Source: Snodgrassella alvi wkB2 (GTDB lineage: Bacteria > Pseudomonadota > Gammaproteobacteria > Burkholderiales > Neisseriaceae). From it: DNA of 64,000 bases. The notes beneath the pieces were generated by a model. That model ran no database searches and was not told the DNA's origin. It saw only the letters and a program-made list of their open reading frames with translations. Location: assembly GCF_000600005.1 (NCBI RefSeq), contig NZ_CP007446.1, forward strand, positions 1,514,894 through 1,578,893. Reading direction: 5' to 3'. A program made the position numbers and the translations under genes. Below are positions 62,216-64,000 of this stretch, piece by piece; within the stretch, counting starts at the first letter, position 1, and every line of letters starts with the position of its first letter.

Positions 62216-64000
62216 TTATTTGTCAAAACTGGTTGCAATATTACTCAGTAATCTGTTTTGTTCTAATAATTCACACATTTGCACATCATCTATTGCATTT
62301 GTATTTAATCCTGCCATTGCATTAACAAGCTGTTGAACTTGTTGAGTGACCAGAGGATGACCGGTTATGTCATTATGATTTACATTATTTCCAGTATAAA
62401 AATAGTAATCACCATCTTTATTTTTATTTCGTTCAAAAACAGCAAAAAGTTCAGATAATGTAATTAGTTGATTTTTAAAAACAAACTTATCTATTCCAGC
62501 ATAATTTCCAGCATTTTTAGAAAGACAACCTCTTATTTCAATAGAATCACCTAAATTATAACCTAGAAGAAACAATGAATCTCCCTCTTTTCTGAATACA
62601 ACTTCATTTACATTCACATCTGTAAATATTATCGTATCTTCTTTACTATTTTTATCTTGTAACAACACATTTCCATCAATAAGTAAATCTCTTCCATGAC
62701 CTTTTGAAAATATATATATGTCATCACCACCACTACCGGAAAGAAAATCATCTCCAGCTCCGCCTACAAATATATTTTTTCCATCATCTGCTCTTAAATC
62801 ATCATTACCCGTTCCTCCTATTAATGTATTATCTCCTCCATAAGCTTGTAAAATGTCATTTCCGTTACCACCAACTAAAACATCATTATATTTTCCGCCA
62901 CTGAGAATATCGTCTCCATCTTCTCCGAATAATATTGCTCTGCCTGTATCAAGCGAAATACTATCATTGCCGGCAGTACCATGTAATACCATTCCATCTT
63001 TCTGGAACTGCTCTAGGGTAATTGTCTTATCTTTAAATACAAAATTTTCTATAGCTTTACTTCCAGTCGAATTAAAAAAATCTCGTATTTCAACTGAATC
63101 TCCCGTGTTATAGCCATAAATAAACAGTGTATTTCCATCTTTGTAAAATTTCACTTCATCAAAATTGACATCTAAAAACTGAATCGTATCTGCTTCACCC
63201 GCTTCGTCAATTATCAGATCTTTACCATGTCCTTTGGCGAAGACATAGGTGTCATTACCCTCTCCTCCATATAAGGTATCATTTCCAGCACCTCCTAGCA
63301 GAGTATCATCTCCTTTATATCCGTAAAGGGTATCATTACCAGCCCCACCATCCAGTATGTCATTTGCGTTATCATGCTGGCTGGCACTAAGTGTATCGTT
63401 ACCATCTCCGCCATGCAGTATCCCTTTGCCTTTTGGTATATAGATACTGTCATTTCCTGATGTTCCGTACAGTTCCATTCCTTCCTTCTGAAGCTGTTCT
63501 AACGTAACTGTTCTATCTTTGAATATAAAATTTTCTATAGCTTTACTTCCAGTCGAATTAAAAAAATCTCGTATTTCAACTGAATCTCCCGTGTTATAGC
63601 CATAAATAAACAGTGTATTTCCATCTTTGTAAAATTTCACTTCATCAAAATTGACATCTAAAAACTGGATCGTATCTGCTTCACCCGCTTCGTCAATTAT
63701 CAGATCTTTACCATGTCCTTTGGCGAAGACATAGGTGTCATTACCCTCTCCTCCATATAAGGTATCATTTCCAGCACCCCCTAGCAGAGTATCATCTCCT
63801 TTATATCCGTAAAGGGTATCATTACCAGCCCCACCATCCAGTATGTCATTTGCGTTATCATGCTGGCTGGCACTAAGTGTATCGTTACCATCTCCGCCAT
63901 GCAGTATCCCTTTGCCTTTTGGTATATAGATACTGTCATTTCCTGATGTTCCGTACAGTTCCATTCCTTCCTTCTGAAGCTGTTCTAACGTAACTGTTCT
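62216..64000 (-). CDS. Second RTX repeat exoprotein, 3' part only (runs off the window)
   Basis: At least 594 residues; the frame stays open to 64000 and continues the internal repeat, so the start is outside the window. Two copies of a 162-residue unit lie at about 63478-62993 and 63964-63479. Each has GGDGNDTL nonapeptides, a YVFAKGHGKDLIIDEAG stretch and a DSVEIRDFFNSTGS HCBP-like block. A more diverged third unit follows, then the C-terminus with LVNAMAGLNTNAIDD, like the end of the large RTX. No cysteine-rich immunity-like domain. The membrane-protein paralogue C follows it. Confidence 0.85.
   Translation of the reverse strand, partial: RTVTLEQLQKEGMELYGTSGNDSIYIPKGKGILHGGDGNDTLSASQHDNANDILDGGAGNDTLYGYKGDDTLLGGAGNDTLYGGEGNDTYVFAKGHGKDLIIDEAGEADTIQFLDVNFDEVKFYKDGNTLFIYGYNTGDSVEIRDFFNSTGSKAIENFIFKDRTVTLEQLQKEGMELYGTSGNDSIYIPKGKGILHGGDGNDTLSASQHDNANDILDGGAGNDTLYGYKGDDTLLGGAGNDTLYGGEGNDTYVFAKGHGKDLIIDEAGEADTIQFLDVNFDEVKFYKDGNTLFIYGYNTGDSVEIRDFFNSTGSKAIENFVFKDKTITLEQFQKDGMVLHGTAGNDSISLDTGRAILFGEDGDDILSGGKYNDVLVGGNGNDILQAYGGDNTLIGGTGNDDLRADDGKNIFVGGAGDDFLSGSGGDDIYIFSKGHGRDLLIDGNVLLQDKNSKEDTIIFTDVNVNEVVFRKEGDSLFLLGYNLGDSIEIRGCLSKNAGNYAGIDKFVFKNQLITLSELFAVFERNKNKDGDYYFYTGNNVNHNDITGHPLVTQQVQQLVNAMAGLNTNAIDDVQMCELLEQNRLLSNIATSFDK
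62993..64000 (-). repeat. 486-bp tandem repeat in second RTX gene
   Basis: Period 486 bp (162 codons). Copies 63041-63478 and 63527-63964 differ by two bases that I can see (GAATCG/GGATCG and CCTCCT/CCCCCT). The match continues to 64000, so a third copy probably lies beyond the window. Recent duplication or gene conversion. Confidence 0.85.

Overview
The window is a stretch of a low-GC betaproteobacterial chromosome, most likely a Neisseriaceae member of the Snodgrassella type (bee-gut symbiont). The reasons are: neisserial gene orders (eno-ftsB and rimP-nusA-infB-rbfA), the Thiobacillus-type glutamate-cysteine ligase, a small ProQ/FinO protein, and inverted pairs of a DNA-uptake-like word (GGCTGCCTGAA, close to the Simonsiella-type dialect). 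The genus is inferred from recalled protein families; no search was run.

Layout. Positions 1-11.5 kb hold housekeeping genes: tRNA hydroxylation factor YegQ/TrhP, ferrochelatase, thiE, a PiT phosphate transporter, an SBF-type symporter and tRNA-Thr. They also hold a sigma-factor gene with an in-frame amber codon beside an AhpD-like gene, two proteins of unknown function, and ETF-ubiquinone oxidoreductase. After a 1-kb AT-rich gap come an Ala/Ser/Pro-rich lipoprotein and a tightly overlapping dapF-DUF484-membrane protein operon. Next are a LysR/EamA/AEC transporter group and dgkA-gshB-trpS-gshA, all on the minus strand.

From 22.9 to 33.6 kb the plus strand carries leuC, two tandem entericidin-like lipoproteins, leuD and leuB. 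The pqiABC envelope lipid-transport operon, a small lipoprotein, aroC, proQ and tatD follow. A Fur-box-controlled TonB receptor, tRNA-Ser, eno-ftsB, a SpoIIAA-like protein, an alpha/beta hydrolase and a PEBP protein come next. The rimP-nusA-infB-rbfA operon has an intrinsic terminator in its leader. It is followed by kup, argC, erpA and a catalase.

The last 12 kb (51.9-64 kb, minus strand) is an accessory island. It has a 2078-residue RTX exoprotein with a FrpC-like EF-hand/self-processing-like domain and seven repeated RTX/HCBP modules, and the 3' part of a second RTX gene that runs off the window. Between them are three diverged paralogues of a two-helix, cysteine-rich membrane protein, separated by truncated copies of the RTX N-terminus. 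This looks like a duplicating polymorphic exoprotein/partner cassette array and is the best candidate for an undescribed system here. No type I secretion genes are in the window.
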